33,416 nucleotides of DNA from the NCBI RefSeq assembly GCF_020037025.1, contig NZ_JAIQLH010000162.1:1-33416 (forward strand). Reading direction: 5' to 3'. A program made the position numbers and the translations under genes. Below, piece by piece: positions 7,289-14,797 of the stretch (within the stretch, counting starts at the first letter, position 1; each line of letters opens with the position of its first letter). The DNA is from Streptomyces huiliensis (GTDB taxonomy: Bacteria > Actinomycetota > Actinomycetes > Streptomycetales > Streptomycetaceae). The notes beneath the pieces were generated by a model. That model was given only the letters and a program-made list of their open reading frames with translations. It was not told the DNA's origin and did no database searches.

Positions 7289-8380
7289 ATGTCCCAGGAC
7301 CAGGTTCTGCCTCCCGGCTTCTTCGCCGACACCGAGATCCCGGACGGCGGGGACCACCTCCGTCTGCACCTCAACGAGAACCCCTACGGGCCGCCGCCCG
7401 GCACGGTCGAGGCGGTCCACGACGAGGCCGACCGCCACCTCAACCGCTACCCGGACGCCGACTGCCGCGAGCTGCGGGAGGCGCTGGCCACCCACTTCGA
7501 CGTGCCCCTCGGCATGGTCGCCGTCGGGAACGGCACGGACGAGCTGGTCCTGGTCACCTCGTTGACGTTCCTCCGCGACCGACCCGGCACCACGGTCCTG
7601 ACCACCGCCACCACCTTCCCCGGCTACGCGATGTCCGCCGCGGCCGTGGGCCGCGTCCCGGTCACCCTCCCGCTGGACGGCGCCGCCGTGCCCGTGGGCG
7701 CCCTGGCCGGGCGGATCGCCGCCGGGGCCGAGCTGACGTTCGTCTGCAACCCGCTCAACCCGACCGGGTCGCTCCTCGACCGCGCCTCCGTCGCCCGGCT
7801 GCTGGACGCGGCCGACGAGGGCGGCGGTGTCGTCGTCTTCGACGAGGCGTACGTCGACTTCGCGGGCCCCGCCCACGAGTTCGCCCTCGAAGCGGTCAGA
7901 GAGGGCCGGCGGGCGCTGGTGACCAGGACGTTCTCCAAGGCGTGGGGTCTGGCCTCGGTACGGATGGGGGTCGCGCTCGGCCCCGCCGACCTGATCGCCC
8001 GGGTCACCGCCACCGCGAGCGCGCTGCCGTTCAACGTCAACCGCCAGGCCCAGCGGGCCGTCCTGCGTGCCCTGGAGCACCCCGACCACCTCGACCGCGT
8101 ACGCGCGGCGAACGCCCGGGCGCGGAAACTCCTCGGCACGGCCCTGGACGCGCTCGGCCTCGTCCACGCGCCGTCCGCGAGCAACTTCGTGATGGTCGAC
8201 GTGCCGCCGCCGGGCGACAGCGCCCGGTTCGCAGCCCGGCTCGCCGCCGAGCACCGCATCTTCGTCCGCGCCCTCGACGCGCTCGGCATGCCGGGCCGGC
8301 TGCGGATCTCGGTGGGCACGGAGGCGGAGGTGGAGCGCCTGGCGGCCGCGCTGGCCACGCTCCTGAAGGACACCGCCTGA
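7289..8380 (+). CDS. HisC-like PLP-dependent aminotransferase (class I/II)
   Basis: This encodes 363 residues with the fold-type I aminotransferase layout of histidinol-phosphate aminotransferases. It has LHLNENPYGPP near residue 27, GNGTDELV (phosphate-binding region), CNPLNPTG near 155, DEAYVDF near 190, and the PLP lysine Lys217 in RTFSKAWGLASVRMG. A terminal arginine for substrate carboxylate or phosphate is seen in PGRLRISVG. The ATG at 7289 has AAGGA six bases ahead. No other his genes are nearby, so it may instead aminate an aldehyde or ketone in the adjacent locus, for example an acyloin made by the ThDP enzyme. True histidine biosynthesis cannot be excluded. Confidence 0.88.
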   Translation: MSQDQVLPPGFFADTEIPDGGDHLRLHLNENPYGPPPGTVEAVHDEADRHLNRYPDADCRELREALATHFDVPLGMVAVGNGTDELVLVTSLTFLRDRPGTTVLTTATTFPGYAMSAAAVGRVPVTLPLDGAAVPVGALAGRIAAGAELTFVCNPLNPTGSLLDRASVARLLDAADEGGGVVVFDEAYVDFAGPAHEFALEAVREGRRALVTRTFSKAWGLASVRMGVALGPADLIARVTATASALPFNVNRQAQRAVLRALEHPDHLDRVRAANARARKLLGTALDALGLVHAPSASNFVMVDVPPPGDSARFAARLAAEHRIFVRALDALGMPGRLRISVGTEAEVERLAAALATLLKDTA

Positions 8381-8433
8381 CGCGCCCCGCCCCCGCCCCC
8401 GCACGGAACCCCGAGGAGCCCCGAGGAGCACCG

Positions 8434-9096
8434 ATGACCCAGTCGACGCCGTCCACCCCCCTCCCCTTCCGGTCCCTGGCCTCCGGCCACCGGACCATGC
8501 TGCTGGCCCACCGCGCGATGGTGCGCGACCTGGACCGCGTCGCCCGTACGGCGGAGGGCCTGGTCACGGCCCCGGACGCGGAACGGGCGGCCACCCTCCG
8601 CGCGTACGTCGAGAAGCTGTCCCTGATCATCGAGCACCACCACGAGGGCGAGGACGAGTTCCTCTGGCCCAGCCTGCGCCGGCTGGGGGCCGACGAGGCC
8701 GCCCTCACGCTCATGACGAGGGAACACGACGAACTGGCGAAGAACCTGCACCGCTGGCACGACACCGCCCGTGGCCTGGGCACCGACCCGGCCGCGGCGG
8801 CGGAGCTGGCCCGGCTCACCCACCCGCTCCGCGACGAGCTCGCGCGGCACGCGGCGGACGAGGAACGCGAACTCTCCGGCCGCCTCGCGCCCGCCCTGAA
8901 CGAGAAGGTGTGGAAGGGCTTCGCGACCCACATGCGCAAGACGGCGCCCTCGTGGACCCTGAAGTTCATGCCCGCCTGGCTGGCGTCGGTGGCCGGCCCG
9001 GACGAGCGGTCGGGCGTTCCGGCTCCGCCGGTGGCGGCCCTGTTCAGGGGCTGGCTGGAAAAGCGCCAGAGGTCGGCCTTCGGCGACTGCTACTGA
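8434..9096 (+). CDS. Hemerythrin-domain (HHE) protein
   Basis: This encodes 220 residues. It is a four-helix bundle with metal-binding patterns typical of HHE/hemerythrin domains: HRAMVRDLDR near the start, IIEHHHEGEDEFLWPSL, TREHDELAKNLHRW and LARHAADEERELSG. These supply the His/Glu/Asp ligands for a di-iron centre. The C-terminal third (MRKTAPSWTLKFMPAWL onward) is an extension found in actinobacterial members. ATG 8434 has GAGGAG at 8423-8428. It follows the aminotransferase by 53 bp and may be cotranscribed. Its 3' end overlaps the convergent phosphatase gene by 7 bp. Likely roles are oxygen, NO or redox sensing or scavenging; none is shown by context. Confidence 0.85.
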   Translation: MTQSTPSTPLPFRSLASGHRTMLLAHRAMVRDLDRVARTAEGLVTAPDAERAATLRAYVEKLSLIIEHHHEGEDEFLWPSLRRLGADEAALTLMTREHDELAKNLHRWHDTARGLGTDPAAAAELARLTHPLRDELARHAADEERELSGRLAPALNEKVWKGFATHMRKTAPSWTLKFMPAWLASVAGPDERSGVPAPPVAALFRGWLEKRQRSAFGDCY

Positions 9097-10205
9097 GTCG
9101 CCGCTGCGACCCGAACGGCAAGCGCGGCAATATCATCATCCAACCCACCCCGGCTGTACCGCAGCAGATCGCGATGCAGGGCGTCGAGCAGCGCCCGGGG
9201 CCGCGCCGGGGTCTGCCGGCGCATCCAGTCCTGGAGCGGGAAGAACGTCCCGTCGTGGTCGCGTGCCTCGGTGACCCCGTCCGTGTAGAGCAGCAGCAGG
9301 TCACCGGGGGAGACGTCGAAGACGTCGACGCTGTACGTGTCCCCGATCAGCCCCGCCAGATTGAGCAGCGGCGACGGGGCGGTGGACTCCAGCACCCGCA
9401 GCCCCCCGTCGCCCAGCAGCAGCGGCGGGGGATGCCCGCAGTTGAGGACGCCGATCCGGCCGCCCTCGTGCGGGATCTCGACGAGCAGGGCGGTGGTGAA
9501 CCGCTCCATGAGGTCGTCGGGAGGGAACGCGGCGCTGTACCGGGTGCTGCTCGCCTCCAGCCGGCGCGCGAGATCCCCCAGGTCGGGCACGTCGTACGCG
9601 GCCTCGCGGAACGAGTTCACCATCGCCGCCGCCGACCCCACCGCCGGCAGCCCCTTGCCCCGCACGTCCCCGATCAGCAGCCGCACCCCGAACCGGGTGT
9701 CCGCCACCTCGTAGAAGTCGCCCCCGATCCGCGCCTCCGCCGCCGCGGCCAGATACAGCGACTCGATCTCCAGGCTCCCGCACCGCCGCGGCATCGGACT
9801 CAGCACCACCTGCTGCGCCGCGTCCGCCACCAGCCGCACCTGGAACAACGTCCGCTCCCGCTGCAACCGCGCATGACTCCCGTACGCCGCCGCCACGGTC
9901 ACCGCCACGATCCCCGCCGCCGTGTACCCCGTCCCCAGATCCGGGAACACGATCCCCAGCCCGATCATCAAAAACAGACAGATCGTCCCCAGCAGCACCG
10001 TCGGCAGCACCGGCCACATAGCCGCCGCCAACGCGGGCGCCGCGGGCAGCAGCCGACTGAACGCCATGCTCCGCGGCGTGTTGTACGCCAGGCTCGCGAT
10101 CACCACGGTCAGGAACACCGGCGACAGCAGGGTAAACAGCTCCCGCCCGGCCCGCCGCCGAAACCACAGCCGTCCAGGCTTGATCACATTCCATAGCATA
10201 GCCAC
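9090..10205 (-). CDS. Membrane-anchored PP2C-type (RsbU/SpoIIE) Ser/Thr phosphatase
   Basis: This encodes 371 residues (GTG at 10205, with an ATG two codons later at 10199 as alternative). Three to four hydrophobic helices occupy about residues 25-115. A PPM/SpoIIE catalytic domain follows, with metal-ligand motifs ARIGGDFYEV, IGDVRGKGLPA, LNCGHPPPLLL, LLYTDGVTEARD and GLDDDIAALAV. In Streptomyces, such phosphatases activate anti-sigma-factor antagonists in stress and differentiation. No anti-sigma or antagonist gene is adjacent. It is the last chromosomal gene before the integrated element, and its upstream region holds the former tRNA terminator. Confidence 0.9.
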   Translation of the reverse strand: MAMLWNVIKPGRLWFRRRAGRELFTLLSPVFLTVVIASLAYNTPRSMAFSRLLPAAPALAAAMWPVLPTVLLGTICLFLMIGLGIVFPDLGTGYTAAGIVAVTVAAAYGSHARLQRERTLFQVRLVADAAQQVVLSPMPRRCGSLEIESLYLAAAAEARIGGDFYEVADTRFGVRLLIGDVRGKGLPAVGSAAAMVNSFREAAYDVPDLGDLARRLEASSTRYSAAFPPDDLMERFTTALLVEIPHEGGRIGVLNCGHPPPLLLGDGGLRVLESTAPSPLLNLAGLIGDTYSVDVFDVSPGDLLLLYTDGVTEARDHDGTFFPLQDWMRRQTPARPRALLDALHRDLLRYSRGGLDDDIAALAVRVAAATQ

Positions 10206-10304
10206 GCAACCCGGACATGGCTTTCCGGCACCGGGGCCTTCGGGACTTCGCCGCTACCGGCCCGAACCACTGCGGGCATCAGCCCCGGCGGCACCGAAAA
10301 CGCC

Positions 10305-10338
10305 AGTGGGCCGGCCCGCTGATGCGGACCGGCCCACT
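10305..10338 (-). terminator. Former terminator of tRNA-Ser, now separated from its gene
   Basis: AGTGGGCCGG (10305-10314) pairs with CCGGCCCACT (10329-10338). The inner arms CCGC and GCGG extend the stem around a TGAT loop, with one C/A mismatch. It lies immediately beyond the tRNA 3'-end remnant in attL, on the side a leftward tRNA transcript would reach. Before integration it would have ended tRNA-Ser(GGA) transcription; it is now 22.7 kb from the functional tRNA. Confidence 0.65.
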
Positions 10339-10344
10339 GAGCTG

Positions 10345-10398
10345 GCGGAGGATACGAGATTCGAACTCGTGAGGGGTTGCCCCCAACACGCTTTCCAA
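10345..10398. repeat. attL, 54-bp core identical to attR
   Basis: These 54 bases equal 33005-33058. They cover the 3' half of tRNA-Ser from the anticodon loop to the discriminator base. Just outside the core at 10343-10344 the chromosome reads TG, so the minus strand encodes G73 followed by CCA; this is the original chromosomal 3' end. Inside the element the sequence departs from the tRNA at 10399, although GTGCGC at 10401-10406 still matches the tRNA anticodon stem. Confidence 0.95.
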
Positions 10399-10495
10399 CT
10401 GTGCGCGCGGCCGTACGGGGGTGTCCGTGGGCGTTCGCAGAGCAGGCCAGACGGGGCGCGCGTACGGCGGTGAACGGCGGTGCCCGCGAGCGCAC
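10396..10495. repeat. Left copy of a diverged 100-bp repeat (partner at 12552-12651)
   Basis: Starting at CAACTG next to the attL core, about 100 bp align almost without gaps to 12552-12651. By eye about 70 percent of bases match. Shared blocks include GTACGGCGG and a G-run followed by a conserved GTCCG. The two copies lie 2156 bp apart in the same orientation. This copy begins inside the att core, so it may be part of the attP arm. The stretch that follows, 10496-10879, holds no convincing gene, only the hairpins near 10802-10846. Confidence 0.55.
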
Positions 10496-10801
10496 AGGAC
10501 AAAGACCAGGACAACGAATGGTGCCGGGCCAACCCGCTTATGCTCCCGTTGGCCCGGCCTCTGACGAGCTAGGCGCCCATCGCACCAGGGGCCTGCTCCG
10601 CGCACAGCGCCCTCAAGGGAGCCTGGCTGGCGGACGGTAGAGCACGGCACGGTCTTCCTGAACTGACCGGCCCGCGGCGCGCCATGGAATTGAGGGGCCC
10701 ACCGTTGTACGGTTCACACTGCTCAGCAATGGCGTGGAGTACTCCATGACAAGCAATTGGAGGGCCTAGCTCCTGCCAGAGCCAGGCCCTCGTGCAGTTC
10801 A

Positions 10802-10834
10802 CGAGCCCGGTCGCTCTTCACGAGACCGGGCTCG
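10802..10834 (-). terminator. 11-bp hairpin downstream of the small membrane-protein gene
   Basis: CGAGCCCGGTC (10802-10812) pairs with GACCGGGCTCG (10824-10834) around an 11-base loop. An adjacent 12-bp palindrome CTGCATATGCAG spans 10835-10846. Both lie 34-78 bases beyond the stop of the minus-strand small gene at 10880, so they probably end its transcript and insulate the attL side. Confidence 0.5.
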
Positions 10835-10879
10835 CTGCATATGCAGTTCCCGGTCGCGACGGGTTCGTAGGTGGGCGTC

Positions 10880-11008
10880 CTAGTGGACGAACTGCCCCAC
10901 CGTGGCGATGAGCGTCACCAGCAGACCTGCCGCAGACAGTGTGACTTGCCACCTTTCGGGCCAAGTCCAACGCCTGCGCGGTTTCCGCTCGATCGAGCCT
11001 TCCACCAC
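10880..11008 (-). CDS. Small single-pass membrane protein (about 42 residues)
   Basis: The best start is GTG at 11008 or 11005, because GGGAGGGG lies at 11012-11019 just ahead. An upstream in-frame ATG at 11077 would give 65 residues but has no ribosome-binding site. The short form begins with a basic segment (ERKPRRRWTWPERW) and ends with one hydrophobic helix (SAAGLLVTLIATVGQFVH), the usual layout of tiny actinobacterial membrane proteins on mobile elements. A hairpin follows at 10802-10834. There is no family assignment. It could be an anchor, a toxin-like peptide or a spread-related protein; nothing decides between these. Confidence 0.45.
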   Translation of the reverse strand: MVEGSIERKPRRRWTWPERWQVTLSAAGLLVTLIATVGQFVH

Positions 11009-11282
11009 ACACCCCTCCCGTTCTTCCAGTGTTTCCTTGACGAAATGCCAAGGCAAGCTGCCACCCCCTGCGTACACGTCACAACGGGCCCGCAGCGCTC
11101 AATGGGAAGCATTCGTGGAGGGTTAACTCGCCTGCCTACCACGCACATCCTCTTTCTCAGCCGCTGGGCGCTCCAAGTAGGAATTGGTTGAGCGTAATCA
11201 TCTGCGCGTTCATGCGTCGACCGGTAGGCTCTGCAATCCTTGGACTCCGCTCCTGATCCCGTGCCCGAAGCGGAAGGTCTAA

Positions 11283-12242
11283 TTAACCAGCAGTCTCCGC
11301 CTCGCGAGTTCCGCCAGCGTCTTCATAGTGACGCAGCTCGTGAAGTACGGCTCTCGTAAGCTCGCGCAATAGCGACCAATCAAATGGGAAATCGCCCCTC
11401 TTCGTCAAAACCTCACGAAGAGCTTTTTCGATCTGCCCCGAGAGGTCACCAGCTGGTACCGAAACAGACTCCTTCCAAGAGGTGGGAGGCTCAACCCAGT
11501 AGGTACGCGCTGCTGGCGTACGTCTCAAGTCTGTCTGCCTACGCATGTGCATTTCTATCTCTGCACCCGGGACACCGTACCGCTCGCCCACACGAAATAT
11601 CTCTTCTATGCCAAGATCAACGTAGTGTCTGACGCCTGCGGGGAGTCTGCGAATCCCGCCTAGGTGCCCGTTTCGGTTTCTCCTGTAGCGCTCAGCGCGC
11701 TGCCATGCTTCGTCCCAGGCTTGAATGGAGTCTTCCGCTTCACCGCAGGTGCGTACAAGCTCGCTCGTCGACCTCCGGCTGAAGTTTTGACGTCCGCTGA
11801 GTGCATCACTGAGCGTGCTTCGACGAAGCTTGGCACCTCGCTGATCCGCCAACTTTTCGATCTTTCGAAGAGTCAGCCCTCTCTGTTTCACGAGACGTGC
11901 GAGAGCAAGGCGCAGTTCGGTGTGACTGGTGACGTCCTCGGGGTAAGTCGATGGCACTCTGAACGTGAGCAGGGAGTTTATCAACTCTGCATTCCGCCAT
12001 GCCTGCTCGGCGGCCTCCGGGTCTGATGCGCAACCTTGGATAAATGCCTCGAAGACCTGTCGGCTGGGCATTTCAAACCCTTGCGTGGCTCGGTGTAACG
12101 AGGATTTCGAGGTGTACGTCAATGCGGCAAGCTCTCCGAAGCTGAGGCCGGCGCGGCGCTTTTCCCGCACCAGCCAAGTCTGCAAAGGGCCAACTTGGGA
12201 AACGTGATCTCGAAACCCGTATTTCCTCACCGATACCCCCAT
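11283..12242 (-). CDS. Double helix-turn-helix (XRE-like) regulator
   Basis: This encodes 319 residues. The first HTH, about residues 22-70, reads VREKRRAGLSFGELAALTYTS, then KSSLHRATQG. The second, about 108-165, contains LVKQRGLTLRKIEKLADQRG and STLSDALSGRQ. Two Cro/C1-type HTHs in tandem are seen in actinobacterial regulators of mobile elements and of small signalling loci. The C-terminal half is helical, charged and unassigned. Base composition is clearly lower in GC than in the flanks, a sign of separate acquisition. No clear ribosome-binding site precedes ATG 12242. It stands alone in the cargo region with no adjacent target gene, so its role is unknown. Confidence 0.75.
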   Translation of the reverse strand: MGVSVRKYGFRDHVSQVGPLQTWLVREKRRAGLSFGELAALTYTSKSSLHRATQGFEMPSRQVFEAFIQGCASDPEAAEQAWRNAELINSLLTFRVPSTYPEDVTSHTELRLALARLVKQRGLTLRKIEKLADQRGAKLRRSTLSDALSGRQNFSRRSTSELVRTCGEAEDSIQAWDEAWQRAERYRRNRNGHLGGIRRLPAGVRHYVDLGIEEIFRVGERYGVPGAEIEMHMRRQTDLRRTPAARTYWVEPPTSWKESVSVPAGDLSGQIEKALREVLTKRGDFPFDWSLLRELTRAVLHELRHYEDAGGTREAETAG

Positions 12243-12551
12243 TGCTCAGAGGCTTCGAATTCGCAAGCCTGCTTCTGTGGAACAGGAAGAGCGTGGCAAC
12301 TCGGGGGCGTCCGTGTCCACCGATCCAGATTTTTCGTCCGGGACAGCTCGCAATTATCCTGCGTTGAGAGCCTGGGGGGTCGCAGGTGTTCGTGCTGGTC
12401 AGAGGAACGTAAGAGCGGCATCGTCCCAGAACTGTCCGACCTCACGGTAGCGTTGGTAGCCAGTCAACTGTGACGACCTCGCAGTTGGGACGGTCTACTG
12501 CCACCAAGCGGTAGCCATCATGAGCACGGACCCGGGGCTGTATGACCAGCT

Positions 12552-12651
12552 CAACTGCGCGTACGGCTGTATGGGGGCGTCCGCGGTGGTTCACGCGGCA
12601 GGTCGGGCGGTGTATGTACGGCGGCGCACGGTGGCGTCCCTGCGCACGCAC
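12552..12651. repeat. Right copy of a diverged 100-bp repeat, in a 480-bp gap without genes
   Basis: This is the partner of 10396-10495. It begins CAACTG and contains GTACGGCGG in the same relative place. Unlike the left copy, it is not preceded by tRNA sequence. The surrounding gap 12243-12711 has no ORF with credible composition or ribosome-binding site; a 64-codon frame at 12520-12714 crosses the repeat and is not supported. The repeat brackets the lower-GC segment with the small membrane protein and the double-HTH regulator. Confidence 0.5.
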
Positions 12652-12711
12652 GGGTGGTTCCCGAGGCAGGCGAGCCGGCCACCAAGGGTGCCCTGCCGCG
12701 GAGGTATCACG

Positions 12712-12717
12712 TAGCGT
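12712..12717 (+). promoter_or_regulatory. -10 box of a probable leaderless HAD gene
   Basis: TAGCGT fits the actinobacterial -10 consensus TANNNT and ends six bases before the GTG at 12724. This is the spacing expected if transcription starts at the start codon. No Shine-Dalgarno sequence lies at a useful distance (GGAGG at about 12700 is too far). No convincing -35 is visible. Confidence 0.45.
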
Positions 12718-12723
12718 CGCAGT

Positions 12724-13365
12724 GTGCTGGCACTTTTCGATCTCGACAACACCTTGATCGATCGAAACGGGGGGCTGGAGAGCTGGGCACGCGACTTCGC
12801 GAGGTCTCGGCGACTCGGTGAGGGCGCGACGGCCGTCATCTGCGAGCGGCTCCGGGAACGGACCTACCCGGCTGACTTCGTCCACCTGCGGGAGACGCTC
12901 GGGCTCGACGATGCCCCCGGAGATCTCTGGCAGGAGTACGTCGATGGGGTCGCCCGTTCAGTGCGGTGCTTTCCCGGTGTGCTCGAAGGGCTCGAAGGGC
13001 TGCGTGCCGAAGGGTGGACCCTTGGCGTCGCGACGAACGGGGCCGCGGACGTCCAGCGGGCGAAGCTCGCGGCAACCGGGCTCGCGCCGTTCTTCGAAGG
13101 CATCTGCATCTCGGAGGAGGTAGGTGTTCGGAAGCCCGCGTACGCCCACTTCAAAGCCGCCGCCACATTGTGCGGCCGTCGGCTGGGCTCCGGAGGGTGG
13201 ATGGTGGGGGACAAGCCTGAGACGGACATTGGAGGGGCTCGCGTGGCGGGCCTGCGTTCGGTGTGGGTGGCCGGCGGCCGTACATGGGCCGATGGCCTCC
13301 CCGAGCCCGACGTAGTGGTGCCGGGCGTCGTGGAGGCAATCGGAGTGATGAGAGCGGCGGCTTAG
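12724..13365 (+). CDS. HAD-superfamily hydrolase (phosphatase)
   Basis: This encodes 213 residues with all four HAD motifs. Motif I is FDLDNTLID (nucleophile Asp and the acid/base Asp two residues later). Motif II is ATNG. Motif III is the Lys in RKPAYAHF. Motif IV is GDKPETDIGGA. A helical cap (about 17-85) between motifs I and II marks a C1-cap phosphoglycolate-phosphatase-like subfamily. Substrates of this group are small phosphorylated metabolites or nucleotides. The GTG start appears leaderless. Its stop overlaps that of the convergent oxidoreductase gene by 4 bp, which ties it physically to the cargo operon on the other strand. Confidence 0.88.
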   Translation: MLALFDLDNTLIDRNGGLESWARDFARSRRLGEGATAVICERLRERTYPADFVHLRETLGLDDAPGDLWQEYVDGVARSVRCFPGVLEGLEGLRAEGWTLGVATNGAADVQRAKLAATGLAPFFEGICISEEVGVRKPAYAHFKAAATLCGRRLGSGGWMVGDKPETDIGGARVAGLRSVWVAGGRTWADGLPEPDVVVPGVVEAIGVMRAAA

Positions 13366-14213
13366 TCGGGTTCGTCGTCCGGGGCGACGTGCAGGTGCTC
13401 AAGCGCTTCGGGGAGGCTCAGCGGTGAGTCCCTGAAATCACCCCAGCGGCGCATGATCGTGGCAGACGCTTCTGCCAGATCCGCAGGGAGGCCGGCTTCG
13501 CGCAGGGTGAAGGCCACCTCGTCCATCTCCGGCTCCCAGCGCCACGACCGCGCGGCGACTTTAGGGATGTAGGCCGTCTCGGTGAGGTAGCTGGTCGTGC
13601 GGCCCTTCGCGATGTCGAGAAGTTCCTCTTCGACGCCGTAGTCCCGGGCGAGGGCGTAGGAGACGGCGGCGAGCACGCGGCTCGTCTTCTGGTAGCTGCT
13701 GTACGACAGCTTCAGCGCTGAAGCCCGACCGATGCCGCCGGCCAACGAATGAGCGTGTACCGCCGTTCCGGCGAAGAGTGACGCCACCGCTGGCAGGGCC
13801 TTCCCGGGGCCCGACAGGTACATGCGGGTGGACTTCGAGGCAGAAGGGGGCGAGCCGATGATGGAGCCGTCGACGACGGTCGCCTCGGTCCGAGACAGGA
13901 TGGTGCAGATGCGCGCCATGGAGGCCGGTGAGATGGCGTTGCCGTCCACGTAGATCCCTGCGAACGAGCGGGCGGAGACCTGAACTGCGACGTCCTCCGC
14001 GTACGCCGGAGGGCAGATGCTGAAGATGACCTCAGCGCGCTCGACCAACTCTCCGAGGCTCCCCGCCGCAGTCAGCCCGTACCGCAAAGCTCGCTCTTCG
14101 GTGGCGGAACTCCGCCCCGTCGGGCACCAGAGGACCTCGGAGCCGCCGTGCCGGAGCTGAGCTGCCACGGCCGCGCCCATACTTCCTGGGTGAAGGACCC
14201 CGCTGACGGTCAT
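13362..14213 (-). CDS. NAD(P)-binding 6-phosphogluconate-dehydrogenase/beta-hydroxyacid-dehydrogenase-like protein
   Basis: This encodes 283 residues. The N-terminal Rossmann motif GVLHPGSMGAAVAAQL replaces the usual GLGxMG with HPGSMG. The ICPPAYAEDVA segment and the YVDGNAISPASM segment follow the hydroxyacid-dehydrogenase plan, and VVDGSIIGSPPS holds the substrate-binding serines. The helical C-terminal half contains LKLSYSSYQKTSRVL, the family's catalytic lysine region, and resembles the DUF1932-type domain. The ATG at 14213 overlaps the stop of the kinase gene (ATGA). It is the last gene of a coupled three-gene cargo operon. The likely reaction is oxidation or reduction of a small hydroxy-acid-like substrate. 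The partner genes suggest a nucleotide- or phosphate-linked pathway, which is inference. Confidence 0.8.
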   Translation of the reverse strand: MTVSGVLHPGSMGAAVAAQLRHGGSEVLWCPTGRSSATEERALRYGLTAAGSLGELVERAEVIFSICPPAYAEDVAVQVSARSFAGIYVDGNAISPASMARICTILSRTEATVVDGSIIGSPPSASKSTRMYLSGPGKALPAVASLFAGTAVHAHSLAGGIGRASALKLSYSSYQKTSRVLAAVSYALARDYGVEEELLDIAKGRTTSYLTETAYIPKVAARSWRWEPEMDEVAFTLREAGLPADLAEASATIMRRWGDFRDSPLSLPEALEHLHVAPDDEPD

Positions 14214-14797
14214 CCGACCAACCCACGGATGTCCCGTACTGCGGCGGGCACGCCGGCCAACCGGGCTGTGTCGATGGCACGCGCCGCCTGAGCAGCGCTG
14301 ACATCGTCGGTGCGGATGACCAGGGACCAAGGCTCGGTGGCATGCTCCAGGAGATCCTGCCGGGTCTCGTGCCAGACCTTGAGCCGGGCGTCCAGGTCTT
14401 TGTCTCCCCGCCCCTGGCATCGTTGCCGCGTCACGTCTTCCGGACACCACAAGAGCACCCGCACCCAGTTGACCGGGAACTCCGCGACGGCACGGGCACC
14501 GACGACCTGCCCCATGTGGAGAACGGGGATACGGCCGGAGTCGACGAGCGCCGAGACTTCGCCCCGATCGATGGCGTACTCGGCGTCGTACCGGCTGTTG
14601 CGGTACAGCACTTCTCCGGCTTGAACCAGCTTCTCGATGTGCTCGGGCGTCGTGAGCCGGTATCCCGTGGTGCGGCCCGGGCCTGCCTTGAGCCGCTGGA
14701 ACAGTGCGAACTCTGGCCGCAAGGCGCTTAGTTCGGCGGTGATCGTATCCTTGCCGGACCCCGGAGGACCGTACAGAACAACGGCGGACGGATTCAC
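14210..14797 (-). CDS. Guanylate-kinase-like P-loop nucleotide kinase
   Basis: This encodes 195 residues. Walker A is GPPGSGKDTIT at 10-20. The segment TTPEHIEKLVQAGEVLYRNSRYDAEYAI at about 49-76 resembles the GMP-binding domain of guanylate kinases, with the Arg and Tyr residues that hold the phosphate and base. VLLWCPEDVTRQR and RGDKDLDARLKVWHET resemble the lid and arginine region. It is slightly shorter than housekeeping Gmk. It starts with GTG 14797, overlapping the stop of the upstream gene by 4 bp, and ends overlapping the oxidoreductase start. A second copy of Gmk for housekeeping is unlikely on a mobile element, so a special substrate is likely. Confidence 0.82.
   Translation of the reverse strand: MNPSAVVLYGPPGSGKDTITAELSALRPEFALFQRLKAGPGRTTGYRLTTPEHIEKLVQAGEVLYRNSRYDAEYAIDRGEVSALVDSGRIPVLHMGQVVGARAVAEFPVNWVRVLLWCPEDVTRQRCQGRGDKDLDARLKVWHETRQDLLEHATEPWSLVIRTDDVSAAQAARAIDTARLAGVPAAVRDIRGLVG

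Noticed and set aside
5213..8380. A very long plus-strand frame spanning the exporter and aminotransferase region (about 1055 codons)
   Set aside because: Its first two thirds are arginine/proline/glycine-rich out-of-frame translation of the MFS gene. Only the last 363 codons, from ATG 7289, show a real protein family.
12227..12445. Minus-strand frame of 72 codons upstream of the double-HTH regulator
   Set aside because: No ribosome-binding site and no recognisable composition; the lower GC of this segment makes longer chance frames normal.
12520..12714. Small plus-strand frame of 64 codons before the HAD gene
   Set aside because: No ribosome-binding site, atypical residues, and it lies across the diverged repeat, which explains its conservation-like look.
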